From contig DASZHC010000159.1 in the NCBI GenBank assembly GCA_035938215.1, positions 1 to 27,657 on the forward strand: 27,657 bases of DNA, in the 5' to 3' direction. A program made the position numbers and the translations under genes. Source of the stretch: DASZHC01 sp035938215 (GTDB lineage: Bacteria; Verrucomicrobiota; Verrucomicrobiia; Chthoniobacterales; JAFAMB01). Position 1 is the first letter of the stretch, and each line of letters begins with the position of its first letter. The notes below the pieces were generated by a model. That model was not told the origin of the DNA and ran no database searches. It saw only the letters and a list, made by a program, of their open reading frames with translations. Positions 8,050-16,010 of this stretch are shown here, piece by piece.

Positions 8050-8118
8050 TGCGCGGAAACCGGCAACGGCATCGGCGGCCGCCGCGCACTGACCCCTGCG
8101 ATAGGATCTAACATCCTC

Positions 8119-8262
8119 TTAAGGAGCTCGGCCTGTCACCAGTCTGATTATTATTACAATCACTGCGATCACTAAGATAATGTGGATCAAACCGCCAGCG
8201 ACATGAAATGAAAAACCAAGAAGCCACAAAATCAATAAGATGACTGCTATAGTCCAGAGCAT
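8119..8262 (-). CDS. lmo0937-family (DUF5670) 47-residue membrane peptide
   Basis: A 47-codon frame too short for most gene callers. It starts with ATG at 8260-8262 and stops with TAA at 8119-8121. It reads MLWTIAVILLILWLLGFSF, then HVAGGLIHIILVIAVIVI and a short basic tail IIRLVTGRAP. This is the classic lmo0937 pattern: two hydrophobic helices around a small G-G-hydroxyl/His turn. Such peptides are conserved in many phyla, sit in the inner membrane, and often neighbour holin-X, YtxH and DUF892 genes. Their role is unknown. The match is clear enough to be sure that it is a gene. It lies 70 bases upstream of the start of the holin-X frame and could belong to the same transcription unit. Confidence 0.85.
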   Translation of the reverse strand: MLWTIAVILLILWLLGFSFHVAGGLIHIILVIAVIVIIIRLVTGRAP

Positions 8263-8415
8263 AGTGCTTCAATATTCTTGTTTACCATTCCCTCGCTCCT
8301 GTTCAGCCTGGCGGATGTCTTGATTGTATTATTTTTCATGGGCATTTCTTAGTAAGAATAAAACTGCTTCGTGAGCAAACCAAGGAACATCCGCCGCTGG
8401 CAGGCGTAACGAACT

Positions 8416-9848
8416 TTGTCGAGGGTGCGATATTATTCGAATTTTTCCGTACGTTCGAGGATTGAAGAATTTCTCGGTTTTGCAAGTCACCGCGATAAGT
8501 ATCCGAGCTGCTTTTTCATGACGATCGGTGATTCCGAAAATATTCCGAACGCTGGGTTGCGACCAGCGGCAACGATCTTTTGGAGATTTCACGCTCGATG
8601 TGGGATCGCGAATCTCTCATTGCTGATCTTGATATTGAGTACGTCAACTTCGATTTTTCTGCTGAGCCCTTTCTCCAACCTGAGCGAACGTTCCTCCTGC
8701 AGGAACCGGTTCGCCTGGCTACGGAGACCATATTCGCCGAATTCGGTCTCAACCCATTGCACTTGGTCAGCGGCCGCGGACATCATTTCGTTTGGCAGAT
8801 TTCTCGCAAATCAACCGCCTTTGAGCACCTAGAGGCGATTGGTCGCCCATTCTGCGACCGCTCCGATTGGCATAAGTCGATTGCCCCAAATGAGCAAACG
8901 CCTGTGGACGCAGATCTTGCTGCCGCGTTTTGTGGGCTAGGACTCTTGATGGAATTCCTCGCTCATCAGATCAAGGCAGCAGCGAGCAGTAGTTCCCAAA
9001 TTCCCGTGGAAATTACTGCAATCGAAGTTGGTCCGGGAGAACGAGGTCGAGAAATGATTTCGCTCGACATCTCCGAATACGGTGATCCACTATATATGAG
9101 AAGCATTTGCGCCCCATTTAGCCGGTACTTGAAACCTTTCCGAGAGAGGTCGTCCTTGGGCGCAGAGATTGTTGATAGGTTGCCTTGGATTTTTGAAATT
9201 CCTGCGCTTGGGGATGTATCGAGGACCCTAGCCACGATGCGCGATATCAAGCGCGTCATCGCCTTGGCGAGTGAAACATGCGTGAGAATTCCAGATCAAT
9301 CAGCGGCCTGCGTAGAACTCATCAAACGGTACCGGAGCTCCTTTTTGGCGAGGTTTCACGACCTCTTTTGCTCCATACAAACTCCGACTCGGAGTACATT
9401 GCCGAATTATGGAGGTCAGACCTCATTCGTCGATCTTCCGCCGTGCATACGATACATACTCGAGCACCCAAATGACCTTCTTCTTAAGCCGGCTGGCGTA
9501 CGCCGGCTGACCATTGCGATGTTAGCCCTCGGTTGGCACCCAAGCCAAATTGCCGATCTGATTCGCGCTAAGTTCAAGGAAGACCATCACTGGAACGACA
9601 TCTTCTCAGGGTATGACCCAAAGTTCAGGGCAGATTTCTATACGCGACTGTTTGCCGGACTTGTTTGGCTCAGACTCGACAGCGCGATCGATTTCAGCTG
9701 TCAGTCTTCTCAGGAACAAGGGTGGTGTTTCCGGCAAACTTGCAACGATGCTTTGGAACGTTGTCAACAATCCTTAATTAATCGGAGATTCTATGGCAGA
9801 CTGGCCCATTGGCCTTTCCACCGGCTCTTTTTTCCAAAAGCCAATTGA
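8416..9848 (+). pseudogene. Archaeo-eukaryotic primase (AEP)-like protein with a PriL-like cysteine tail; one frameshift
   Basis: The start (TTG 8416 or GTG 8425, VRYYSNFSV, IEEFLGF) lies in frame 1. Between about 8560 and 8580 the frame shifts, and LLEISRSMWDRESLIADLDI begins frame 3, running to 9848. Three elements suggest an AEP catalytic core: LIADLDIEYVNFDF with two Asp codons at 8625 and 8631 (motif I, hhDhD), HLVSGRGHHFVWQI at about 8760-8800 (motif II, SGR..H), and MISLDISEYGDPL as a possible motif III. The C-terminal part has LPPCIRYILEH (Cys at 9444), a helical region (MLALGWHPSQIADLI), and three more cysteines at 9699 (DFSC), 9726 (GWC) and 9741 (QTC). That order recalls the Fe-S domain of the primase large subunit. 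Family assignment is my inference from motifs. The end overlaps the next gene by 56 bases and may have moved by a frameshift; a natural stop near 9780 would be expected. Confidence 0.5.
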
Positions 9849-10647
9849 AGAAACTTTGCCCCTCATACGGGAAGGCGGTTTCAATATTTTGGAAATTTGT
9901 TCGTTTCCGGCTCATTTGGACTATCATGACCGCGCTGCAGTCTCGCGAGCGGCACGAATGGCAGACGAACTGGGGTTTGAGGCGTACTCGTTTCACGCTC
10001 CTTTTGCCGAACACATTGATATCAGCTCGTTTGACGCAAATATTCGAAGACGAGCTTACGAAGAAATCGTACGAGCGGCTGATGCTGCCGCCGCTTTTTC
10101 GGTCCGATACTTTGTGATACATCCCGGACCCGAGAATATCGACCTGGAACCCTCAGCCGACCGATTCGAACGTTTACGATTCGCCGGCGAAGTGCTTGGG
10201 CGGGTTGCAGAGCATTGTCGCCAAGTTGGTATTGGCTGTGCGATCGAAAATAAGCTTCCTCATCTGCTCTTCGCAAGCATACGTGATTTACTCTGGATCC
10301 TAGCATCGATGAGTCAGTTTCCGATTGGCGTCTGTTTGGATACCGGGCACGGACAGTTAGCCGGCGATCTATGCAGTATAATTCAAAAGCTCACCGGTTA
10401 CTTGCGCATGGTCCACGCTCATGATAATCAGGGTCGGGGCGACGATCACCAGCCACCGGGAACCGGATCCATCGATTGGTATCGCGTTACCACTACGTTG
10501 TCTGAAGCGAATTTTAATGGAGCGATCATTCTGGAGCTAGCTGGCCGGCTGGAAATCGATCAATTTTTTTCTGATGCACGCCAGGCCCGAAGACATCTGC
10601 GCGAACTGAGCCGCCGAGTCGCGCTTAATTTACCCAAGCCATCTTAG
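9793..10647 (+). CDS. AP-endonuclease-2 / sugar phosphate isomerase family TIM barrel
   Basis: An intact 284-residue protein. The ATG at 9793 is preceded by CGGAG at a good distance. All metal ligands of the endonuclease IV/xylose-isomerase-like fold can be placed: H68 (YSFHAPF), H110 (FVIHPGP), E152 (AIENK), D183 and H186 (CLDTGHG), H208 or H210 (MVHAHDN), D218/H219 (GDDHQPPGTGSIDW) and E248 (IILEL). The family includes endonuclease IV, which cuts DNA at abasic sites, but most members with the HAHDN and PPGTGSIDW motifs are annotated as sugar phosphate isomerases/epimerases. The sequence alone does not decide. It directly follows and overlaps the AEP-like gene, so it is co-transcribed. That context makes a nucleic-acid role worth considering, but an isomerase remains the default. 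Confidence 0.85.
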   Translation: MADWPIGLSTGSFFQKPIEETLPLIREGGFNILEICSFPAHLDYHDRAAVSRAARMADELGFEAYSFHAPFAEHIDISSFDANIRRRAYEEIVRAADAAAAFSVRYFVIHPGPENIDLEPSADRFERLRFAGEVLGRVAEHCRQVGIGCAIENKLPHLLFASIRDLLWILASMSQFPIGVCLDTGHGQLAGDLCSIIQKLTGYLRMVHAHDNQGRGDDHQPPGTGSIDWYRVTTTLSEANFNGAIILELAGRLEIDQFFSDARQARRHLRELSRRVALNLPKPS

Positions 10648-10748
10648 CTTTCAGGTTTTCCGTTTCTAACGAAGGGGCCCTTTAGCCACGAATTAATTTT
10701 CCAGGCCTTATCGTGGACGAGCCAGAAATCGCCAGGGAAATGTGCGGA

Positions 10749-11081
10749 TTAATTCCTTTGCTGCAACTCAACGACCACAGGCACCGCGTCGCCAACATCC
10801 GCCCTGGGATCACCCTTGCAGGTTACTTCCAAGCCACCGTCCGGACTTTTGGTATGAGCCCGTTCGCCATCCAATCCGGTCGAAACAATTACAGCTTCCT
10901 CCTGGAGCTCTTCGCTCTCTAGTCGAACCGCAATTGAACATGGACTTTGCTTTTTGACGCTAATCACCTTTGCCAGAATAGCCTGTTTCACGTATCTGTT
11001 CGCTTTGTGGATTTGCGACGGCCGTTTTTTTTGGTCAAAACTCTGAGTCACACACACGATGTCCTTACGATAGCTGCTCAT
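10749..11081 (-). CDS. Conserved-looking hypothetical protein
   Basis: A 110-residue frame beginning MSSYRKDIVCVTQSFDQKKR, with a start at 11079-11081. It continues RYVKQAILAKVISVKKQSP, then SIAVRLESEELQEEAVIVST and GLDGERAHTKSPDGGLEVTC, ending VGDAVPVVVELQQRN. It has no signal peptide or membrane segment. The alternation of charged and beta-type residues suggests a small soluble beta-rich protein. Codon use looks coding and there is no internal break. It lies 29 bases downstream of the truncated sigma factor on the same strand, so it may once have been part of that operon. I do not recognise the family. Confidence 0.5.
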   Translation of the reverse strand: MSSYRKDIVCVTQSFDQKKRPSQIHKANRYVKQAILAKVISVKKQSPCSIAVRLESEELQEEAVIVSTGLDGERAHTKSPDGGLEVTCKGDPRADVGDAVPVVVELQQRN

Positions 11082-11110
11082 AAAGAAATTCCCGGTTTGG
11101 CGGCCGACTA

Positions 11111-11512
11111 TTATTTTTTTGAAATCAACTCGGATCCTTCATCGAAGCGATCATAGCCACTTTTGGCGGAGACCATGAGCGTTGTTATTTCATGATCCTC
11201 GCGGCGATTGGCTGCCCTTCTTTGCAACCGGTCAAGTGCGCAGCGGCGCGCAAGTGCAACCAGGAGTTCGCGCAAACCGCCTGAGCTAGGATTGTACCGA
11301 TCTCCCCGCTCCCAGAGCCGAAGCAGAACATCGTGGACAATGTCGTCGACTTCGGATTGGCCGCGAATTACTCCCAGAATGACAGCGCAGAGCAACGATT
11401 CGTACCTCGCATAGATATATTCGAGCGCTTCGCTTTTTCGATCAACAAGAGCCTCCATTAATTGATCGTCCGATCTTTCGGTTTCCTCGGTGCTGCCCAT
11501 AACATTCGTCAT
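11111..11512 (-). pseudogene. ECF-type RNA polymerase sigma factor, region 2 only
   Basis: The 133-residue frame starts with ATG at 11510-11512. It contains sigma region 2: LMEALVDRKSEALEYIYARY (region 2.1), then VDDIVHDVLLRLWERGDRYN (2.2, core binding, with the D-x-x-H-D-V-x-L-x-x-W pattern) and LRELLVALARRCALDRLQRR (2.3/2.4, promoter -10 recognition). After ANRR the family sequence ends and 28 unrelated residues run to a TAA within an A7 run. A normal ECF factor is about 180-200 residues with a helix-turn-helix region 4 for the -35 element, which is missing here. The protein could still bind core polymerase but should not direct promoter choice. No anti-sigma gene is recognised beside it. 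Confidence 0.75.
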
Positions 11513-11747
11513 GCCTCAACGTAGGATTGGCGAAGGCATCTGAAAATCGGTGGAACCCACGAGAAACGGTTCGGCCAATGCCCCGAGGCTTTGCGTTTCA
11601 CTCTTATGAACCCGGAGGTAGATGCGCTTTTCCAGTTCCGTTATTTCCGGCAAAGCTCCAAGACGAAAGACCTGAACAAGGGATTCGCGTCAGGGAATTC
11701 CCCTAAATCACGATCGGGAAGGCCGCAGCTTTACCTGTTTTCTTCTG
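11513..11747. other. Gap without a recognised gene
   Basis: A 235-base gap upstream of the sigma factor and downstream of the transglutaminase tail. The three frames on each strand are broken by stops and give no family match. It should hold the promoter of the sigma-factor gene, but I see no convincing -35/-10 pair. Confidence 0.3.
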
Positions 11748-11957
11748 CTAAGCCGCTTCGACTATAGGCCCATCGGAAACCACGGAATCGACCTCTTCCG
11801 TGAAAACATGGAAAGCTTCGAGCGATGACTTTCCAAAAGACATTGTGATCGACACGTCAGCCGCGTCGTTTCCTAAGCCGATGAGCACACGTCCAATGCG
11901 GCGGCAGTTATGGCGGGCGTGAAAAGTATACCATCCTCCTCTGCAGGTAGACCTCAA
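11748..11957 (-). pseudogene. Transglutaminase-like protein, C-terminal remnant
   Basis: In the frame ending at 11748 the piece reads GGWYTFHARHNCRRIGRVLI, then GLGNDAADVSITMSFGKSSL and EAFHVFTEEVD. This is the end of the transglutaminase-like group whose full members read about GGRWYTFDARHN..RIGRVLI.RG.DAADVA. The catalytic Asp position (TFDARHN) is His here. Just upstream, LVEVYL sits in another frame (about 11940-11957), so one frameshift lies near 11937. Everything before this, including the Cys and His of the triad, is gone. The downstream gene at 22322-22641 has the equivalent segment (RITIGYGRDAADVAL), which helped to identify it. It cannot be an active enzyme. Confidence 0.65.
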
Positions 11958-11970
11958 CCAGCCCACCCTC

Positions 11971-12183
11971 ATTGGTGCCGAGGGGGCACCGGAAGCGTCG
12001 CAATTCTATCGCGAGAGCTCCGGAATCGTCGTCCCGACGCATGAGCAAATCGCACTCCGCGCGTACGAACTCTATCTAGCGCGAGGGCAGGTGCCAGGCC
12101 ATGAGGCAGAGGATTGGTTGGAAGCAGAAAAGCAACTTTCAGTAAGAACTTCCACGCCGACATCCGATGAGGCGGCTGAATAG
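11971..12183 (+). pseudogene. DUF2934 family protein without a start codon
   Basis: The plus-strand frame ending with TAG at 12181-12183 reads VPTHEQIALRAYELYLARGQ, then VPGHEAEDWLEAEKQL and a short hydrophilic tail ending TSDEAAE. This is the whole DUF2934 core (IA..AYEL...RG..PGH...DWL.AE..L), found in many soil and rhizosphere bacteria and of unknown function. In the frame back to the previous stop (11920) there is no ATG, GTG or TTG, so the start has been lost or shifted. The piece abuts, head to head, the cut 5' end of the transglutaminase remnant. One deletion between two divergent genes near 11960 would explain both losses. The core itself is undamaged, so a frameshift restoring a start is also possible. 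Confidence 0.65.
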
Positions 12184-12242
12184 CAGCTTGCACAAATGGC
12201 TCCGACCGCACTTTTCAAAAGTCCATCCGTTGGCCGTCGCCC

Positions 12243-12632
12243 TTACCGCAGATGCGCAGGCCTGGGACGTGTTCCTCGGCTATCCCAAAAGCCGGATGGG
12301 GCGCTTTCTTGCAGGGAGCTCAAAAAGGACAAAGACCCACTGCCAGCTGTTGTTTCGATGTTTGCAGCGGACTGCGGGCTGCGTGGAGATAAGGTATCGC
12401 GCGAGGAATAGTCTCCAGAGTGGTCCGAAAGACATATGGAAGTTCCAGTACGTCTCGATCTTCGATCGCTGAACCATCCCAGAGCGGACGACACCATCGC
12501 TCCCTGCTGGAGTAGTCGATGCTGGCACGGTCGGATCAGGTCGCTTACAGACCATGCCCTGGTAAAATCTCCGGCCAAAGCGGCCTCCTGCCATTGCCAC
12601 GAAAGTTCCCTTTCGTAACGGCCCATATTCAT
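12243..12632 (-). pseudogene. Decayed glycosyltransferase-cluster gene with an intact start (GT9/heptosyltransferase-like?)
   Basis: The ATG at 12630-12632 has an excellent ribosome site (GAAGGA, six bases upstream), and the first residues look real: MNMGRYERELSWQWQEAALA, GDFTRAWSVSD. Beyond about residue 40 the coding signal moves to another frame, where PLWDGSAIEDRDVLELPYVF and TTLETIPRAIPYLHAA can be read, followed by SKQQLAVGL. These loosely recall proteins with a W(D)G..L..R.VL motif and a later LAVGL(VW) block, seen in ADP-heptose:LPS heptosyltransferase-like enzymes of glycan clusters. The similarity is from memory and weak. It begins 21 bases after the stop of the CgeB tail on the same strand, as in an operon. 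At least two frameshifts are needed, and the 3' end is not found. Confidence 0.4.
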
Positions 12633-12653
12633 CGTTCCTTCTTCGCAGTGAGC

Positions 12654-12896
12654 CTAACCCGCCCTGAACGAGAGGGATTGCGGCTCGTCCGCTCGTTTAT
12701 CATCGCGTTTCAGCGCATCCAAAATTTTGAACAGCTCGTCAACTCGACGGCCACAGGTGTGATCACGTCGAATGGTCTGGAGGCCGCTCCGGGCTATGTC
12801 CCTGGCCAGGCTGGGCTTCGTCAACAGCCCATGGAGCCTGTTAGTCATCTCCGCTCCGTTCTCCGCGAAGAGCAGGTCCTCTCCTGGCCTGAATAG
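12654..12896 (-). pseudogene. CgeB-type glycosyltransferase (Glyco_trans_1_2), C-terminal tail
   Basis: The frame from 12896 to the TGA at 12654 reads GLFRPGEDLLFAENGAEMTN, RLHGLLTKPSLARDIARSGL, QTIRRDHTCGRRVDELFKIL. This is the end of a CgeB-like transferase, where a PGE(D/E)(I/L)L segment is followed by helices and an R..HT...RVDEL motif. No start codon or N-terminal part is present on this strand. At about 12900 the sequence changes to a 5'-truncated epimerase on the opposite strand. The CgeB gene at 16.0 kb lacks exactly this kind of tail. It may be the same gene's displaced end, but a different CgeB copy is equally possible. Confidence 0.7.
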
Positions 12897-12907
12897 CCCA
12901 TTCTGAC

Positions 12908-13732
12908 GTGAACGCCTTGGGAACAGCTGTGCTCCTCGAAACCTTGGCCCATCATCCGGTAGAGCGGCTTGTAGTCGCCTCCAGCATGAGCGTCTACGGA
13001 GAAGGATTATATAGGAACAACAACAACGAAATCGTCGAAAACGCCGTGCGCAGTCCTGCTCAGCTTAGATTACGCCAGTGGGATCTTTACGGCGAGGACG
13101 AAGAAAAGTTGCAGCCAATAGCAACTCCTGAAACAAAGGTACCGTCGCTCCCTTCGGTATATGCTTTGTCGAAATACTATCAAGAACGACTCTGTATAAA
13201 TGTGGCTTCGGCTTATGGAATTTCGTGCGTTGGACTACGTTTCTTTAATGTATTCGGAACACGGCAATCGCTGTTGAATCCTTACACCGGTGTGCTCGCA
13301 ATTTTTGCTTCCCGGTTGCTAAATGATCGGCCCCCGGTAATCCACGAGGATGGCCAGCAGCGGCGGGACTTCGTTTACATCAAGGACATTGTTCAAGCCT
13401 GCGGACTGGCGCTTTGTGTTCCGGAAGCCGACGGACACGTCTTTAATGTTGGCAGTGGCCGAGGTTCGACGATCCTGAACGTTGCCGAGAAGCTGGGCAA
13501 GGCGCTGAACAAAACGAACATAGAGCCACAGATTAGCGGCAAATTTCGCGTCGGCGATATCAGAAACTGTTTTGGTGATATCTCCAAGGCGCGAGCGATT
13601 CTTGGGTACAAACCCGTGTATGGGCTTGAACACGGGCTCATGGAGCTTGCCGAGTGGCTTTCAACCCAGTCAGCTGAAGATCACTTTTCAGCCGCCGTGC
13701 GGGAGTTGGCAGAACGCGGACTGACAGCATGA
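12908..13732 (+). pseudogene. NAD-dependent epimerase/dehydratase (extended SDR), 5'-truncated
   Basis: The frame starts at GTG 12908 (VNALGTAVLLETL), which in full-length relatives is about residue 90-100. The Rossmann dinucleotide motif GxxGxxG that precedes it is missing. What remains is intact: VVASSMSVYGEG, then SVYALSKYYQERLC with the catalytic Y-A-L-S-K pair, GLRFFNVFGTRQSLLNPYTG, HEDGQQRRDFVYIKDIV, and VFNVGSGRGSTILNVAEKL. An intact enzyme would epimerise or dehydrate a nucleotide sugar (UDP-glucose type) for glycan assembly, using NAD(P). Without the nucleotide-binding half it should be inactive. It leads the plus-strand glycan cluster and ends 12 bases before the GT4 gene. No upstream promoter belongs to it, because the region before 12900 is the inverted CgeB tail. 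Confidence 0.85.
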
Positions 13733-13744
13733 GACGGTGGTAGA

Positions 13745-14938
13745 ATGGAAGAGAAGCATCAGCCGGGTAAATGCGTCTTGAACGAATCGTACCCGAACTG
13801 GTCGGGTGGCCTGTCCAGCCGTAATAGCCACCACCCGAGGCGCGTTCTGATGACTGCAGATTGTGTCGGGGGTGTCTGGAATTATTCGCTTGATCTCGCA
13901 AGAGCGCTTGTGGAGCTCGGCGTCGAAGTCGGCATCGCTACGATGGGCCCGCGGCCGTCTCAAGCTCAGAGAGCTCAGGCAACACAGATTTCAATGCTCA
14001 GATTGTTCGAAAGTGATTACAAGCTCGAATGGATGGACTCACCTTGGGCGGACGTTGACGCCGCCGGAATCTGGCTGCTGGATCTGGCCAGAGATTTTCG
14101 TCCCCAGATCGTTCATCTGAACGGCTTTTCGCATGCAGCTCTGGCCTGGAATGCGCCGGTAGTAGTGGTTGTGGCGCATTCTTGCGTCAGATCTTGGTGG
14201 AACGCTGTGAAAACAGAACCGATTCCGAAGGAGTTTGCCCAATATACCAGACGAGTGTCGGCCGCTTTGCGGTGCGCAAGCCTCTTGGTTGCGCCCACGA
14301 ATGCCATGCTGGCGGCGATCGAACAGAATTATGACCTTTCAGTACCGAAAAAGGTGATTCCCAACGGCCGCTTTGGTTTGCGACATTTATCCGCTGAGAA
14401 GAAGGATTTTATCCTGACTGCAGGAAGACTCTGGGACGAAGCAAAAGGTCTGCAGTTTCTTGCGCAAATCGCTCCGGCGGTGAAGTGGCCAATCTACGCG
14501 GCAGGCAAATGCCGCCATCCATCCGGTTCGTATATTTCATTACAAAATATTAAACTGTTAGGTTATTTGGATAATGACAAATTGGTTGAATATCTGAGCG
14601 CGGCTTCGATCTATGCGGCGCCTGCCTTATACGAGCCATTTGGATTAACTGTTTGGGAAGCCGCTTTTTTCGGATGTGCGCTGGTGCTGAGCGATATTCC
14701 CAGTTTTCGAGAAAATTGGACTGACGCGGCTCTTCTTATTCCAACCAACGATTGCGCCGGGTGGTGCGCAGCACTGAACAGTCTCGCTGAGGATCATGAA
14801 TCTCGGTCAACTCTTGCTCGACAAGCGCAAAATCGGGCCATCGACTTGCGGCCCGAAGAGATCGGATCGCGTTATTTCGCCACTTATTGTGGGCTACTCG
14901 CCGATCATCCAACCGTTAATTCGCTGAATTTTCAATGA
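13745..14938 (+). CDS. Glycosyltransferase family 4 (group 1)
   Basis: An intact 397-residue GT-B-fold enzyme. The N-terminal part after a hydrophilic lead has RRVLMTADCVGGVWNYSLDL (acceptor-side GGVW loop), VHLNGFSHAAL and VVVVAHSC. The C-terminal half carries VIPNGR, FILTAGRLWDEAKGLQFL, a YEPFGLTVWEAAFFGCALVL motif with the EX7E-like pair that binds the nucleotide-sugar donor, and LIPTND. It would transfer a hexose from a nucleotide sugar to a glycan or lipid acceptor at the cytoplasmic face. The stop TGA at 14936-14938 overlaps the ATG of the next gene (ATGATGA), showing tight translational coupling with the CgeB-type transferase. This gene has no break, whereas its neighbours do. Confidence 0.88.
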   Translation: MEEKHQPGKCVLNESYPNWSGGLSSRNSHHPRRVLMTADCVGGVWNYSLDLARALVELGVEVGIATMGPRPSQAQRAQATQISMLRLFESDYKLEWMDSPWADVDAAGIWLLDLARDFRPQIVHLNGFSHAALAWNAPVVVVVAHSCVRSWWNAVKTEPIPKEFAQYTRRVSAALRCASLLVAPTNAMLAAIEQNYDLSVPKKVIPNGRFGLRHLSAEKKDFILTAGRLWDEAKGLQFLAQIAPAVKWPIYAAGKCRHPSGSYISLQNIKLLGYLDNDKLVEYLSAASIYAAPALYEPFGLTVWEAAFFGCALVLSDIPSFRENWTDAALLIPTNDCAGWCAALNSLAEDHESRSTLARQAQNRAIDLRPEEIGSRYFATYCGLLADHPTVNSLNFQ

Positions 14939-16010
14939 TGAAAATCGCGTTCTTTGGATCCAGCATTCTTTCGGCGTATTGGAACGGTGCTGCTACCTAT
15001 TATCGCGGCATTGTTCGAGCCCTGAACGGAATGGGCCATTCAATCACTTTCTACGAACCGGACGCATTCGATCGTCAGTCCCACCTGGACATGGACCCCC
15101 CAGCCTGGCGAAAGTCGTAGTCTATCCTAATGCCAGGAGCGCGGCCTTGCAGCAGGTGGAATCGGCAAGTGACGCGGACTGGGTCATCAAGGCGAGCGGC
15201 GTGGGAGTATTTGACGCTCTCTTAGAGTCGGCGGTGCTTGAGATGCGCCGGCCTTCACAGATTGTTTCCTTTTGGGACGTAGACGCACCGGCAACCCTGG
15301 ACCGAGTCCAAAACCTGCCAAACGAACCATTCAGAAAGCTCATCCCGAAATTCGACATGGTCCTCACCTATGGTGGCGGTAAGCCCGTGGTTGACGCTTA
15401 CAAAAGATGCGGAGCCCAGGCTTGCTATCCAATCTACAACGGATTCGATCTGAATACCCATTATCCCGTCAAATCGGAGCAAGCCTTTCTAGCCGATTTA
15501 AGTTTCCTCGGCAACCGCCTACCCGACAGAGAGGCGCGAATCGATGAGTTTTTCTTCAAACCTGCTGTTGCTCTGCCGGATAAACGGTTTCTGTTGGCCG
15601 GCAATGGATGGGACGACAAGGCAAAGCCCGAGAATATCAAAAACCTCGGACACCTATACAGTTCGGCTCATAACTCCTTTAATTGCAGCGCGCTCGCGGT
15701 CTTGAATGTCAACCGTGAAAGTATGGCCAGATACGGGTTTTCGCCAGCAACGCGAGTTTTTGAAGCTGCGGCGGCCGGCGCTTGCATAATCAGCGATTAC
15801 TGGGTCGGGATAGAAGAGTTCTTCGAGCCCAGCAAGGAAATCCTGCTTGCGAACGACGGCGAGGAAGTCACTGAGATTTTGCGTTCTTTGACACCGGCAC
15901 ACGCACGTTCAATCGGCCAAGCTGCGTGCCGGCGGGCCAAACGCGACCATACTTATTCCGACAGAGCGGAGAAGCTCGAACTGATTCTCAAGTCGACCTT
16001 TGGACAATGA
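14935..16010 (+). pseudogene. CgeB-type glycosyltransferase with one frameshift
   Basis: The start at 14935 (MMKIAFFGSSILSAYWNGAA, TYYRGIVRALNGMGHSITFY) overlaps the GT4 stop. Near 15090-15110, by a C6 run and a tgg/cgaaag junction, the frame moves from 1 to 3, and LAKVVVYPNARSA continues to the TGA at 16008-16010. The rest is the complete family: VIKASGVGVFDALLESAVLE, IVSFWDVDAPATLDRV, YPIYNGFDLNTHYPV, SFLGNRLPDREARIDEFF, then GFSPATRVFEAAAAGACIIS, FFEPSKEILLANDGEEV and a final SDRAEKLELIL. Only one base needs to change to restore about 358 residues, so this could be a sequencing error in a working gene. Enzymes of this type probably transfer sugars in spore, capsule or glycolipid assembly. 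The stop overlaps the next ATG (ATGA). Confidence 0.8.

Noticed and set aside
8329..8592. 87-codon minus-strand frame
   Set aside because: Antisense to the N-terminal part of the AEP-like gene, which reads as a coherent protein on the plus strand.
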